Assembly (NCBI GenBank): GCA_002381565.1
Contig: DFWZ01000062.1
Span: forward strand, 26,210 to 89,068
Length of the DNA stretch: 62,859 bases
Origin: Gallionella sp. UBA4121
GTDB taxonomy: Bacteria > Pseudomonadota > Gammaproteobacteria > Burkholderiales > Gallionellaceae
Reading direction: 5' to 3'
Shown: piece by piece, positions 1 to 8,899 of the stretch
Position numbering within the stretch: the first letter of the stretch is position 1
Layout of the letters: each line of letters opens with the position of its first letter
Position numbers and translations under genes: made by a program
The notes under the pieces: model-generated
Seen by the model: only the letters and a program-made list of their open reading frames with translations
Database searches by the model: none
What the model was told of the DNA's origin: nothing

Positions 1-1
1 G

Positions 2-325
2 GAATACCGTTTCGCTCAATATATCGAAGACTGGCGTGTCAAGGTTGAACGCATCGGCAACTTGAACTATCCGGAACAGGCGCGGCGCGAGCAGCTCTAT
101 GGAAAATTGCAGCTCAGCGTATCGATCAGGGCGGATGGCAGCGTGGAGAGCATCGAAGTCAGCCGTTCCTCCGGGCACCGCCTGCTGGATGCTGCCGCAA
201 TGCGCATTGTCAAACTCGCCGGGCCTTTTTCGCCACTGCCGCCTGACATAACAAAAGATGTCGACATCCTGACCATCACCCGCACCTGGTCGTTCACTCC
301 GTCCGACAAGCTGGAAAGCGAATAG
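2..325 (+). CDS. TonB C-terminal domain protein (5' truncated)
   Basis: The reading frame is open from base 2 and stops at 325; the start lies before the window. The visible 107 residues have the TonB C-terminal fold signature: a YPEQARREQLYGKLQLSVSI stretch (variant of YPxxAr..igG.v.v.f.i), then a Gly-Ser-Val-containing turn and a C-terminal strand ending in TWSF. TonB proteins couple the inner-membrane proton gradient, through ExbB/ExbD, to outer-membrane receptors. A second full tonB follows exbBD at 4202. The family call is firm; the N-terminal membrane anchor and Pro-rich spacer cannot be seen, so a TolA-like role cannot be excluded. Confidence 0.8.
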   Translation, partial: EYRFAQYIEDWRVKVERIGNLNYPEQARREQLYGKLQLSVSIRADGSVESIEVSRSSGHRLLDAAAMRIVKLAGPFSPLPPDITKDVDILTITRTWSFTPSDKLESE

Positions 326-366
326 AATCCTTGTTCCGTTCCGGATTTATGGTTAAAGTACACACC

Positions 367-678
367 ATGAGCCATTCCCTGCCTGCCAGATTACTGCTGA
401 TATTCACCCTGCTGTTTATACAGACGGGTGGCCTGATGCATGAGATTTCGCATGTCGCGGGGAATCAGTCGCAAAGCCAGGATCACTCCTTGCCACATGA
501 AAAACACTGTGACCTGTGCGCAGCTTACGCGCAGCTGGGCACAGCGCTTGGCAGCCATGCCATTCAGTTCAATTCAATCGAACAACGGGCGGTCCTGGCT
601 GACACCACGTTTGATACCGTCAATGCCACCCTCGCATTCACCGCCTTCGCGGCGCGTGCCCCGCCCTACTCCGCATAA
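367..678 (+). CDS. small exported Cys/His protein (DUF2946-like)
   Basis: A 103-residue protein with an N-terminal hydrophobic segment (about residues 8-24, signal peptide or anchor) followed by a His-rich stretch with the motif HEKHCDLCAAY, and a C-terminus ending in RAPPYSA. Small proteins of this shape, with one CxxC-like pair, an ARAPP-type tail and a position just before a TonB-dependent receptor, fall in the DUF2946 group, often near metal-uptake genes. Metal binding by the His/Cys segment is inference. The start is uncertain: ATG 349 and TTG 331 are in the same frame, and none has a clear ribosome site; ATG 367 puts the hydrophobic segment nearest the N-terminus. Confidence 0.55.
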   Translation: MSHSLPARLLLIFTLLFIQTGGLMHEISHVAGNQSQSQDHSLPHEKHCDLCAAYAQLGTALGSHAIQFNSIEQRAVLADTTFDTVNATLAFTAFAARAPPYSA

Positions 679-720
679 CGCCAATTCAACTTCCTCGTGC
701 ATCCGCAGGAGGATTTTTCA

Positions 721-3114
721 TTGATTTTATGGATTGAAAAAATGTCATCGTTTAAAATTTTGACGGGAAGCGCATTTGCGCCTGCCCTGTTGTTCGGCAT
801 GGTGGTCGCTGTACAGGCAGCCCCGGTCGCAGCCGAAGAAATCAGGGGGGTCGTTCAGGACAGTCTGGGACGTCCCATCGCCGGCGCGGCCTTGAGCCTC
901 AAGACGGTTACTGCAAATACTGTCGGTCGTACGCAAAGCGATGCCAACGGCCACTTTGTCTTTAACAGCATCACTGAAGGCACCTATGCGGTCCAGGCAG
1001 AAAAATCCGGCTTTCAGCCGGGAGCGTCCATCGTCACCCTGCCTGCCGGCACGAATGCCCAGACGACGGTAACGCTCGCCGCTCAAAAAGCGCTGGAAAT
1101 TCAAATCGCGGCAAAGCGTCTTACTCAAGCGCAAAACGGCCTGTCTCCCAAAACCGGGGGGAGCGTCTACCGCTTCGATGCAAATGATATCCAGAAATTA
1201 CCACAGGGAGAGGCCACGCCCCTCAACCAGGTGCTGCTCCAGGCGCCCGGGGTCGTCAATGATTCTTATGGCCAGTTGCATGTGCGTGGCGATCACGGCA
1301 ACATGCAATACCGCATTAACGGCGTGATCCTGCCCGAAGGCATCAGCGGTTTCGGTCAGGCGCTGGACGCTCGCTTCGCGCAACAGATTGATCTGCTGAC
1401 AGGGGCTCTGCCTGCCCAGTATGGTTATCGCACGGCCGGGGTCGTCGAAATCAATACCAAGAGTAAATTTGAAGCAGGCGGCAACGTTGATTTGTATGGT
1501 GGCAGCAATAACACCTTCAACCCCAGCTTCGAATATGGGAACACCGTAGGTGACCTTTCCTATTTCGTCGATGCCTCATACCTGACCAGCAACATCGGCA
1601 TCGAAAATCCGACTTCCAGCGCCAACCCGCTGCATGACCGGACAGACCAGCATAAAGGCTTCGGCTATCTGTCCTACCTGCTCAATTCAACCACCAAACT
1701 AAGTTTTATGGCGGGCACTTATGACGGCACATTCCAGATTCCGAACACGCCAGGCAAAGCACCCGACCCGAACAATCTCGGGATACTCAACCAGATGGGT
1801 TTGACAGGATACAACTCCGCCACGCTGAACGACCAGCAACGTGAAGTAAACCGTTTTGCAGTAACCTCACTGCAAGGCTCTCTCGATGACCGAACCGACT
1901 ACCAGATCGCCCTGTTTACGCGTTACTCCAGCTTTCATTACATGCCTGACACTAACGGCAACCTGGCATTCAACGGCGTGGCATCGGATGTCTTCCGCAG
2001 CAGCTCCAGCACCGGCATTCAGGCCGATGGCAGCTACCGGCTGAGTGATGCGCACACGCTCCGTATGGGTCTGTTCGGTAGCAGTGAAAATATCCAGAGC
2101 AATAATAGTTCTACGGTATTTCCGGTCAACCCGGTAACGGGTCTCGTTTCCGGCGCATCCTTCAACATCACCGACAACAACGCCAGGAACGGCAACACAC
2201 TGCTCGGCATCTATCTTCAGGATGAATGGAAGGCAACCAACAAACTGACCGTGAATTATGGCGGGCGCTTCGACAAGGTGAATGCCTACGTCAACGAGCA
2301 ACAGTTCAGCCCGAGACTGGGCCTGGTTTACAAGCAGAGCGATCAGACCACCTGGCACGCGGGATATTCGCGCTACTTCACGCCCCCGCCGACCGAACTG
2401 GTTTCCTCTACCACCCAGGCGCTATTCAACAACACCACGAACGCGGCCCCAGGCGCCAATTCGCAGGTGAAATCTGAAAGATCCAACTACCTGGATGCCG
2501 GTGTCACTCACCAGCTGACGCAGACTGTCAGCCTGGGCGTGGATACGTTTTACAAGCAAAGTACAAACGTCATCGATGAAGGCCAGTTCGGGCCTGCGCT
2601 GCTGATGACACCCTACAACTATGCACAGGGGAAAATTTACGGCATCGAATTGACCAGCAACTACAAATCCGGCAATGTTGCAGCGTACGCCAATCTGGCC
2701 AGAACCGTCAGCATGGCCAAGGATATTATCTCGGGTCAGTACTTGTTCGACCAGGCTACGCTCAATTATGCGGCCAACAACTGGGTAAACGTCGACCACC
2801 AACAAGCCCTGACCATTTCGACCGGCGGCTCCTATCTTGTGTCCGGCACAAACCTGAGCGGCAATCTGACATTTCAGAGCGGACTTCGCAACGGCTTCGC
2901 CAATACCACCAGCCTGCCTTCCTACACCGTGCTAAATCTGGGCGCTTCCCGCAAGATGAATTTCGATAGAACCGGGCCGATTGAAGTCAGGCTGGTGCTC
3001 AACAACGTGCTGGACAAAGTTTATGAAATCCGGGACAACTCGGGAATAGGGGTGTTCGCCCCGCAATATGGCCCGCGGCGCGGCTTGTTTGCCGGCCTGA
3101 GCAAAAAATTCTGA
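721..3114 (+). CDS. TonB-dependent outer-membrane receptor with N-terminal carboxypeptidase-regulatory-like domain
   Basis: About 797 residues. After a signal peptide (hydrophobic stretch ending VQAAPVAAEE) comes a carboxypeptidase-regulatory-like beta-sandwich (residues ~40-120, GRPIAGAALSL...GHFVF), then a plug domain (~140-250, with PLNQVLLQAPGV and VRGDHGNMQYRINGV) and a 22-strand-type barrel ending in aromatic K-F. The family imports metal chelates or other large solutes using TonB-ExbB-ExbD, encoded directly downstream. The substrate cannot be read from the sequence; the Cys/His-rich upstream gene hints at a metal. TTG 721 is chosen as start because AGGAGG lies 7 bases before it (708-713); ATG 742 is an alternative, and ATG 697 precedes the ribosome site. 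Confidence 0.9.
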   Translation: MILWIEKMSSFKILTGSAFAPALLFGMVVAVQAAPVAAEEIRGVVQDSLGRPIAGAALSLKTVTANTVGRTQSDANGHFVFNSITEGTYAVQAEKSGFQPGASIVTLPAGTNAQTTVTLAAQKALEIQIAAKRLTQAQNGLSPKTGGSVYRFDANDIQKLPQGEATPLNQVLLQAPGVVNDSYGQLHVRGDHGNMQYRINGVILPEGISGFGQALDARFAQQIDLLTGALPAQYGYRTAGVVEINTKSKFEAGGNVDLYGGSNNTFNPSFEYGNTVGDLSYFVDASYLTSNIGIENPTSSANPLHDRTDQHKGFGYLSYLLNSTTKLSFMAGTYDGTFQIPNTPGKAPDPNNLGILNQMGLTGYNSATLNDQQREVNRFAVTSLQGSLDDRTDYQIALFTRYSSFHYMPDTNGNLAFNGVASDVFRSSSSTGIQADGSYRLSDAHTLRMGLFGSSENIQSNNSSTVFPVNPVTGLVSGASFNITDNNARNGNTLLGIYLQDEWKATNKLTVNYGGRFDKVNAYVNEQQFSPRLGLVYKQSDQTTWHAGYSRYFTPPPTELVSSTTQALFNNTTNAAPGANSQVKSERSNYLDAGVTHQLTQTVSLGVDTFYKQSTNVIDEGQFGPALLMTPYNYAQGKIYGIELTSNYKSGNVAAYANLARTVSMAKDIISGQYLFDQATLNYAANNWVNVDHQQALTISTGGSYLVSGTNLSGNLTFQSGLRNGFANTTSLPSYTVLNLGASRKMNFDRTGPIEVRLVLNNVLDKVYEIRDNSGIGVFAPQYGPRRGLFAGLSKKF

Positions 3115-3167
3115 TTGGGCGCATGCCCTTAGACACGATACATTAACTTAAGATCAGGAGGACAACA

Positions 3168-3821
3168 ATGCAGGACATCCAGGAAGCACTTCAGGCTTTA
3201 AAATTTGGTGGCGCGATGGTCTACCCGCTGCTGGCACTCGCCATTCTGGCGATCGTCATCAGCATCGACAAACTATTCGTATATTGGCGCTATGTACGAC
3301 TGCCCAGACAACTGCTGGATCTGGTCGAAACCTATGGCTTTGCATGGTCAGACCTGGAACGCGATCTGGCCGCGCTCGATCCGAACAACTATTTCGCCCG
3401 TTTTTTCCGGGTCATCATCGAAAACCGAACCAAGCCTGCATGGTGGGTGGAGTCTCGAGCCGGGGACGAGGCCAAGCTGATCGAAAACTCCTTGAGCCGT
3501 GGTCTATGGGTACTGGAAACCGTGGTCACAGCCGCGCCGTTGCTCGGCCTGCTGGGGACGATAACCGGCATGATGCACTCATTTCAGCTGATTGGCGGAA
3601 GCGGCCTGGTGGATCCGATCGGCGTCACCGGCGGGGTGGCTCAGGCGCTGATCGCCACCGCTTTAGGGCTGTTTATTGCGATCACTGCCCTGTTCGCCTT
3701 CAACTTTTTCTCCCGGCGCCAGTCCCAGGCCCTCGACGAGATGGAACGACTGGGCACCCGACTGCTGGATAATATCCGGCTGGGCGAACACGAGAGGGAA
3801 AATCCCGATGAAACTGCGTAG
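3168..3821 (+). CDS. exbB: MotA/TolQ/ExbB proton channel protein
   Basis: 217 residues with three membrane segments: ~20-40, and the paired ~125-145 and ~160-185, which carry the family signature GLLGTITGMM and the conserved TALGLFIAI helix. ExbB forms the pentameric inner-membrane channel that, with ExbD, uses the proton gradient to drive TonB. AGGAGG lies about 7 bases upstream of ATG 3168. It overlaps exbD by 14 bases, so translation is probably coupled. TolQ is the close alternative, but the linked receptor and tonB make ExbB the better call. Confidence 0.9.
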   Translation: MQDIQEALQALKFGGAMVYPLLALAILAIVISIDKLFVYWRYVRLPRQLLDLVETYGFAWSDLERDLAALDPNNYFARFFRVIIENRTKPAWWVESRAGDEAKLIENSLSRGLWVLETVVTAAPLLGLLGTITGMMHSFQLIGGSGLVDPIGVTGGVAQALIATALGLFIAITALFAFNFFSRRQSQALDEMERLGTRLLDNIRLGEHERENPDETA

Positions 3822-4212
3822 ATCACGTAAGCCTGCCAAGGGACGCATCGAAATCATCCCGATGATCGACGTGATGTTTTTCCTGCTGGCGACCTTCATG
3901 TTAGCCTCCCTGTCGATGCAAAACCTGCATTCCCTGAGCGTCAACCTGCCGCAGGGACATGCCGCCCCCATGCAGGCCAAAACGCCGGTGACGCTTACCA
4001 TCACCCCGGACAGTAAAATTTTTATCGGCAAGACGCAGGTGACACTGGAAACGCTGGCAGCCACTTTAAAACCTTTGTTGCATGATCCGGAGTCCAGCGT
4101 AATCGTGGCAGCCGACAGCGCAGCGCCGAATGGGGTCACTGTCCAGGCCATGCTGCGAGCAAGGGAAGCCGGTGCCCGGCACTTTCTCATCGCCGTCAAA
4201 CATGTCGACTGA
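3808..4212 (+). CDS. exbD: ExbD/TolR biopolymer transport protein
   Basis: 134 residues: a short basic N-terminus, the family motif IEIIPMIDVMFFLLATFML with the protonatable Asp at the start of the single membrane helix (~14-36), then a periplasmic domain. It works with ExbB as the stator that energises TonB. ATG 3808 lies inside the end of exbB and is preceded by GAGGG at 3793-3797; in-frame upstream codons would be exbB sequence in another frame. The gene overlaps the next one by 11 bases. Confidence 0.9.
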   Translation: MKLRRSRKPAKGRIEIIPMIDVMFFLLATFMLASLSMQNLHSLSVNLPQGHAAPMQAKTPVTLTITPDSKIFIGKTQVTLETLAATLKPLLHDPESSVIVAADSAAPNGVTVQAMLRAREAGARHFLIAVKHVD

Positions 4213-4843
4213 CACGTACAAAAATGACAGTCCCTGGCGCAGACTGCCCTGGACATTACCTGCGGCACTTGCACTGCTGGGCGCTGCGCTTTGGGCCGTC
4301 GCGTATTTCACGGGAAAACCCGTCGAAAGACTCCCTGAACCACCCGGCATTGAGGCACAGGTGATTGAAATTCCTGCGCCTGCCATCAGCAAACCGCCTG
4401 AGCAAAAGAGCACCCCGCCAAGCACGCCTCAGGCGCCACCTCAGCGTGCACAACCCAGTATCGCGCCCCATGCAAGCCAGGAAGAAAAATCTGCCCCCGC
4501 ACCGACCTTAGCTCAGCCGACGGCATCGCCCCTGTCCAAAGCGACATCGGATGCGCCTGCCACGAACCTCGCGTCAAGCAGCGGCGCGCAGGCAATCGTG
4601 CGCCCTATGCCGCAGATTCCCGATGAACTCAGACAAGATGCGCTAAGCACCTCGGCCATCGCGCGCTTTCATGTGGCGACAGACGGCACGGCGACGGTTG
4701 AACTCGTTAAACCCACCCCCAACCCGAGGCTCAATCGCCTGCTGCTCGACACCCTGAAAAACTGGCGCTTTTTCCCGGCCATGAAAGATGGGAAACCTGT
4801 TGATTCGACACAGGAAATATCCATCAAGGTAAACGTGCAGTAG
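4202..4843 (+). CDS. tonB: TonB energy transducer
   Basis: 213 residues with classic TonB order: N-terminal membrane helix (~18-38), a long Pro/Ala/Ser-rich periplasmic spacer (~50-130, KPPEQKSTPPSTPQAPPQRA), and a C-terminal domain (~140-213) ending in a strand with ISIKVNVQ. The spacer spans the periplasm and the C-domain contacts the TonB box of receptors. ATG 4202 overlaps the exbD stop region, so exbB-exbD-tonB is one transcript following the receptor gene. Together with the truncated TonB at the window start, this locus has two TonB-type proteins. Confidence 0.85.
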   Translation: MSTDTYKNDSPWRRLPWTLPAALALLGAALWAVAYFTGKPVERLPEPPGIEAQVIEIPAPAISKPPEQKSTPPSTPQAPPQRAQPSIAPHASQEEKSAPAPTLAQPTASPLSKATSDAPATNLASSSGAQAIVRPMPQIPDELRQDALSTSAIARFHVATDGTATVELVKPTPNPRLNRLLLDTLKNWRFFPAMKDGKPVDSTQEISIKVNVQ

Positions 4844-4897
4844 ACAACTTCTGTCGCCACACATACTAAAAATACAAAAAACGGCTCATTCTTCTTT

Positions 4898-4907
4898 ACA
4901 ATGCGCG
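4898..4907 (+). promoter_or_regulatory. probable promoter -10 region ahead of aroE
   Basis: ACAATGCGCG is a variant of the TAAAATGCG block that recurs before other genes here (6541, 10178, 15364, 62766; minus strand at 51335 and 58938). The only gene start downstream is aroE at 4980. Confidence 0.35.
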
Positions 4908-4908
4908 T

Positions 4909-4945
4909 TTTGCGAGTTATCGCCCACAGGGCGATATTCCTGCTA
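4909..4945. repeat. hairpin element, copy A (TTTGCGAGTTAT family)
   Basis: The block TTTGCGAGTTAT is followed by an inverted repeat ATCGCCC-ACA-GGGCGAT. A second copy with the same leader but a different, still perfectly paired stem is at 8027-8070. Paired changes in the stem suggest the structure is what is kept. Confidence 0.5.
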
Positions 4946-4979
4946 AAACCACTTGCCACTTACGACTCACCACTCACCC

Positions 4980-5789
4980 ATGACTGACCGCTACGCCGTC
5001 ATCGGCAACCCGATCTCCCACAGCAAATCGCCGCTGATCCACAAACTGTTTGCACAGCAGACAGGACAGGACATCAGCTACGAAGCCATCGAAGCGCCGC
5101 TGGACGGTTTTGCAGCCACCATAGAACGACTGCGCCGCGAAGGTTACCAGGGCGGCAACGTCACCGTGCCGTTCAAGTTCGAAGCGTTCAGGTGTGCAAC
5201 CGAACTGAGCGAACGGGCACAATCAGCACAGGCGGTTAATACGCTCAGTTTCGCAGGCGGCACCATCCGTGGCGACAACACCGACGGTACCGGGTTGGTG
5301 CGCGACATCGAACACAATCTCGGCGTGAAATTGCAGAAAAAACGCGTGCTGCTGATGGGTGCGGGTGGAGCATCTTACGGCGTGGTGCTGCCGCTGCTTG
5401 CAGCGGATGCCTCGCTGTCCATCGCCAACCGCACAGCCAGCCGTGCAGTCGAACTGGCGATGAAATTCTCAACAGCCGCAATATGGAGCGGCGGCTATGC
5501 CGACCTGACAGGCTTGCAGTTCGATGTGGTGATTAACGCCACATCCGCCGGGTTGACCGACAGCGAAGTCCCGCTACCCTCCGGCATATTCGCCCCGGGC
5601 GCGCTGGCCTACGACATGATGTACGGGCGCGAAACGCCCTTCATGGCGTTTGCCCGCGCCAACGGTGCAGCCGTCGTTGCAGATGGCCTGGGGATGCTGG
5701 TTGAACAGGCCGCCGAAGCGTTTTATATCTGGCGCGGCGTGCGTCCTGAAACCGCGCCCGTTATTGCCAAACTGCGTACACCACAATGA
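4980..5789 (+). CDS. aroE: shikimate dehydrogenase
   Basis: 269 residues. AroE reduces 3-dehydroshikimate to shikimate with NADPH in the chorismate pathway, in the cytosol. Visible motifs: the substrate site VIGNPISHSKSPLIH near the N-terminus, the catalytic Lys in VTVPFKFEAF, the Asp in DNTDGTG, the dinucleotide loop GAGGASYG, and NATSAG. ATG 4980 is chosen because it begins MTDRYAVIGNP, as in the family; the longer frame start at 4953 would add residues encoded by a short tandem repeat (4949-4980). It overlaps mtgA by four bases. Confidence 0.95.
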   Translation: MTDRYAVIGNPISHSKSPLIHKLFAQQTGQDISYEAIEAPLDGFAATIERLRREGYQGGNVTVPFKFEAFRCATELSERAQSAQAVNTLSFAGGTIRGDNTDGTGLVRDIEHNLGVKLQKKRVLLMGAGGASYGVVLPLLAADASLSIANRTASRAVELAMKFSTAAIWSGGYADLTGLQFDVVINATSAGLTDSEVPLPSGIFAPGALAYDMMYGRETPFMAFARANGAAVVADGLGMLVEQAAEAFYIWRGVRPETAPVIAKLRTPQ

Positions 5790-6481
5790 AGAAACTCTGG
5801 GGCTGGCTGTGGCGCGGCATGACAATTTTTTTCGTACTGCTGCTGGTATACCAGTTGTGGATTTTTGCGCATGTGCTGTGGTGGATCAAATATAACCCGT
5901 CCACCAGCGCGTTCATGGAAACCCGTCTGGAAGTCATGCAGGATAGCAACCCGGACGCCGAACTTCAGTACAGTTGGGTGCCCTATGCAAAGATATCCAA
6001 CAATCTCAAGCGCGCGCTGATCGCCTCGGAAGACGCAAATTTCGTCGATCACGAAGGTTTTGACTGGGAGGGCATACAGAAGGCCTACGAGAAGAACATG
6101 AAGAAAGGCAGGATCGTCGCGGGCGGCTCCACCATCAGCCAGCAACTCGCCAAAAATCTGTTCCTGTCAGGACGTCGCTCTCCTTTTCGCAAGATTGAAG
6201 AAGCGGCGATCACCGTGATGATGGAAGCCGTGATGGACAAGCAGCGCATCTTCGAGATTTATCTGAACGTCATCGAATGGGGTGACGGCGTGTTCGGTGC
6301 TGAAGCCGCCGCCCGTCATTACTACCGCATCAGCGCGTCGCAGCTCTCACCGGCTCAGGCCGCCAAGCTGGCTGCGATGGTGCCCAATCCCAGGTATTAC
6401 GACAAACACCGCGATGCGAAAGGGCTCCAGCGCAAGACAGGAATCATCATGGCGCGCATGAACTCATCGGATATCCCCTGA
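5786..6481 (+). CDS. mtgA: monofunctional peptidoglycan glycosyltransferase
   Basis: 231 residues: one N-terminal membrane anchor (~10-32) and a GT51 transglycosylase domain. Motifs visible: ALIASEDANFVDHEGFDW with the catalytic Glu, GGSTISQQLAKNLFLS, and the third motif with QRIFEIYLNVIEWG. It polymerises lipid II into glycan strands on the periplasmic face without a transpeptidase domain. ATGA overlap with aroE indicates a two-gene operon, an arrangement known in betaproteobacteria. Confidence 0.95.
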   Translation: MKKLWGWLWRGMTIFFVLLLVYQLWIFAHVLWWIKYNPSTSAFMETRLEVMQDSNPDAELQYSWVPYAKISNNLKRALIASEDANFVDHEGFDWEGIQKAYEKNMKKGRIVAGGSTISQQLAKNLFLSGRRSPFRKIEEAAITVMMEAVMDKQRIFEIYLNVIEWGDGVFGAEAAARHYYRISASQLSPAQAAKLAAMVPNPRYYDKHRDAKGLQRKTGIIMARMNSSDIP

Positions 6482-6538
6482 AATACTCATGACACAGGCC
6501 TATTTAGTCACCGCGTGAACAAGAGACATGCCGATTCG

Positions 6539-6558
6539 CGTAAAATGCGCGTTTTACG
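6539..6558 (+). promoter_or_regulatory. palindromic promoter element upstream of purB
   Basis: A 7-base inverted repeat CGTAAAA / TTTTACG surrounds TGCGCG and contains the TAAAATGCG block, 16 bases before the purB ATG. No strong ribosome site lies in between. It probably contains the -10; the symmetry could in addition be an operator. Confidence 0.4.
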
Positions 6559-6573
6559 ATTCAAGGCACTGCC

Positions 6574-7947
6574 ATGACCACACTTACCAAACTCACCGCA
6601 CTCTCCCCCCTGGACGGACGCTATCACAGCAAAGTCGACGCCTTGCGGGACTACTTCAGCGAATTCGGCCTGATCAGGTATCGCGTCCTGATCGAAATCG
6701 AATGGCTCAAAGCCCTCGCAGCCCAGGCCGACATTCCGGAAATCGGCCCGTTCTCCAGGAATACGCTAGCACAACTGGACGCCCTGAACGAAAACTTCAG
6801 TGAGGCCGATGCCCAGGCGATCAAGAACATCGAGAGAACCACCAACCACGACGTAAAAGCCATCGAATACTGGTTGCGCGAGCAGCTGTCCGGCAACCCG
6901 GAAACGGCAGCCGTGCTGGAATTCATCCATTTCGCCTGCACCTCCGAGGACATCAACAATCTCTCTCACGCGCTGATGCTAAAAAATGGCCGCGATGCAG
7001 TGATGCTGCCGTCCCTGCAATTGATCGTTGCACGCCTGACAGATCTCGCGCACCAGCTGGCCGACCTGCCGATGCTGTGCCGCACCCACGGCCAGACCGC
7101 CACACCGAGCACGCTGGGCAAGGAAATGGCCAATGTGGTGTATCGATTGCAACGCGCCGAACAAAGGCTGGCATCCGTTGAAATCCTCGGCAAGATCAAT
7201 GGCGCAGTCGGCAATTACAACGCGCATTTATCCGCATACCCGGACGTGAACTGGGAAGCCTTTGCAGAGAGCTTTGTGACCGCGCGCGGCATTACCTTCA
7301 ACCCCTACACCATCCAGATAGAACCCCATGATTACATGGCGGAATTATTCGACGCGTTCGCGCGCATCAACACCATCCTGATCGATCTGAACCGCGACAT
7401 CTGGGGCTATATCTCGCTGGGCTATTTCAAGCAGAAAGTCATCAAGGGCGAAGTCGGTTCATCGACCATGCCGCATAAGGTCAACCCGATTGACTTCGAG
7501 AATTCCGAAGGCAATCTCGGCATGGCCAACGCGCTGTTGCGCCACCTGTCCGAGAAACTGCCCGTCTCCCGCTGGCAGCGCGACCTGACCGACTCCACCG
7601 TGTTGCGCAACATGGGCGTCGCCCTGGGCTACACCCTGCTCGCATATGAATCCTGCCTGAAAGGGCTGAACAAGCTGGAAGTCAATGCACAGCGCGTCAC
7701 CGACGACCTTAATGCCAGCTGGGAAGTCATGGCCGAACCTATCCAGACCGTGATGCGCCGTTACAACATCGAAAACGCCTACGACAAGCTGAAGGAACTG
7801 ACGCGCGGGCAGAGCGGCATCAACCAGGATTCATTGCGAGCGTTCATCGAAACGCTGCCTATCCCGGAAGCGGAAAAACTGCGCCTGCTGCAACTCTCAC
7901 CCGAAACGTACATCGGCCGTGCAGCGGAACTGGCAAAACGAATTTAA
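6574..7947 (+). CDS. purB: adenylosuccinate lyase
   Basis: 457 residues, the normal length for the longer (E. coli-like) PurB class. It cleaves adenylosuccinate to AMP plus fumarate and SAICAR to AICAR plus fumarate in purine synthesis. Seen: LSPLDGRYHSKV at the N-terminus, the TSEDINN segment, the catalytic His region CRTHGQTATPSTLGKE, and the superfamily signature GSSTMPHKVNPIDFEN. Stand-alone gene with its own promoter-like element just upstream. Confidence 0.97.
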   Translation: MTTLTKLTALSPLDGRYHSKVDALRDYFSEFGLIRYRVLIEIEWLKALAAQADIPEIGPFSRNTLAQLDALNENFSEADAQAIKNIERTTNHDVKAIEYWLREQLSGNPETAAVLEFIHFACTSEDINNLSHALMLKNGRDAVMLPSLQLIVARLTDLAHQLADLPMLCRTHGQTATPSTLGKEMANVVYRLQRAEQRLASVEILGKINGAVGNYNAHLSAYPDVNWEAFAESFVTARGITFNPYTIQIEPHDYMAELFDAFARINTILIDLNRDIWGYISLGYFKQKVIKGEVGSSTMPHKVNPIDFENSEGNLGMANALLRHLSEKLPVSRWQRDLTDSTVLRNMGVALGYTLLAYESCLKGLNKLEVNAQRVTDDLNASWEVMAEPIQTVMRRYNIENAYDKLKELTRGQSGINQDSLRAFIETLPIPEAEKLRLLQLSPETYIGRAAELAKRI

Positions 7948-8026
7948 CCAAAACCCACTTACTGTCCTCGAATTGATGAGTCGCGGTCAATGGTTACATT
8001 TTGATTTTGTTCGTATATTTCGTGCA

Positions 8027-8070
8027 TTTGCGAGTTATTGCTGATAGCAATAGCCCTGCGAGAATCATTT
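8027..8070. repeat. hairpin element, copy B (TTTGCGAGTTAT family)
   Basis: Same TTTGCGAGTTAT leader as 4909, here with stem ATTGCT-GAT-AGCAAT, in the gap between the convergent purB and radC. The stem differs from copy A at paired positions. Confidence 0.5.
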
Positions 8071-8085
8071 CGTGGACAAAGCTTT

Positions 8086-8760
8086 TTAGAGCAGCCCTCG
8101 CTCCGCAAAAGACAGCGTCTGCCCTCCGGCGACCACAAAGTGATCGAGCACGCTCACGTCTACCAGCGCCAGTGCCTGTTTCAGCGCGCGGGTTAACAAC
8201 TGGTCTGCCCCACTTGGCTCAGTGACACCGGAGGGGTGATTATGCGCAAGAATCACCGCGGCGGCGTTATGTGCCAGTGCGCGTTTGACCACTTCGCGCG
8301 GATAAACGCTGGTCTGACTCAACGTGCCGTGGAACAACTCTTCCGAGGCGATCACCCGATGCTGGGTATCCAGAAACAGCACCAGAAAAACCTCCTGTGA
8401 CCGTCCTGCCAACAGCAATTGCAGATAATCGCGCACCACACGAGGCGAGTTGAGCGTGTCGCCACATTGCAACGCTTCCTGCAATGCACGCCTCGACATT
8501 TCCAGCACTGCCTGCAGTTGCGCAAACTTGGCCCGCCCCATCCCCCTGACCGTACAAAAATCACTCCGCTCCGCGGCAAATAGGCGCGTCAGGCTGCCGT
8601 ATTTGCCAAGCAACTCGCGCGCCAGATCCACCGCACTCTTGCCTGCCACTCCGGTGCGCAGGAAAATCGCCAGCAATTCAGCGTCCGACAAAGCCGCTGC
8701 CCCTCGCGCCAACAGTTTCTCACGCGGCCGCTCACCTTCAGGCCAATCGACAATACTCAT
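8086..8760 (-). CDS. radC: RadC family JAB1/MPN+ domain protein
   Basis: 224 residues. N-terminal helix-hairpin-helix-like part (~1-100, with PREKLLARGAAALSDAEL) and a C-terminal JAB/MPN metal domain with the full EX(n)HxHX10D signature: HNHPSG followed by GADQLLT. Despite the name, a DNA-repair role is not established for this family; a metal-dependent hydrolase activity is inferred. ATG 8760 is chosen because GGGAGG ends 6 bases before it; GTG 8766 directly abuts that site and is unlikely. Confidence 0.9.
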   Translation of the reverse strand: MSIVDWPEGERPREKLLARGAAALSDAELLAIFLRTGVAGKSAVDLARELLGKYGSLTRLFAAERSDFCTVRGMGRAKFAQLQAVLEMSRRALQEALQCGDTLNSPRVVRDYLQLLLAGRSQEVFLVLFLDTQHRVIASEELFHGTLSQTSVYPREVVKRALAHNAAAVILAHNHPSGVTEPSGADQLLTRALKQALALVDVSVLDHFVVAGGQTLSFAERGLL

Positions 8761-8899
8761 GGTCACCTCCCTGCAACTCGGAATAAACTACTGAACACAC
8801 AGCGGATCTTCACTGAATGATTATTACACGAGAATACAGCCTTGCAGATTACGCCGCACTCACCTATGCTACCTAACCTGCCTACACCCCCGCTGCAAC

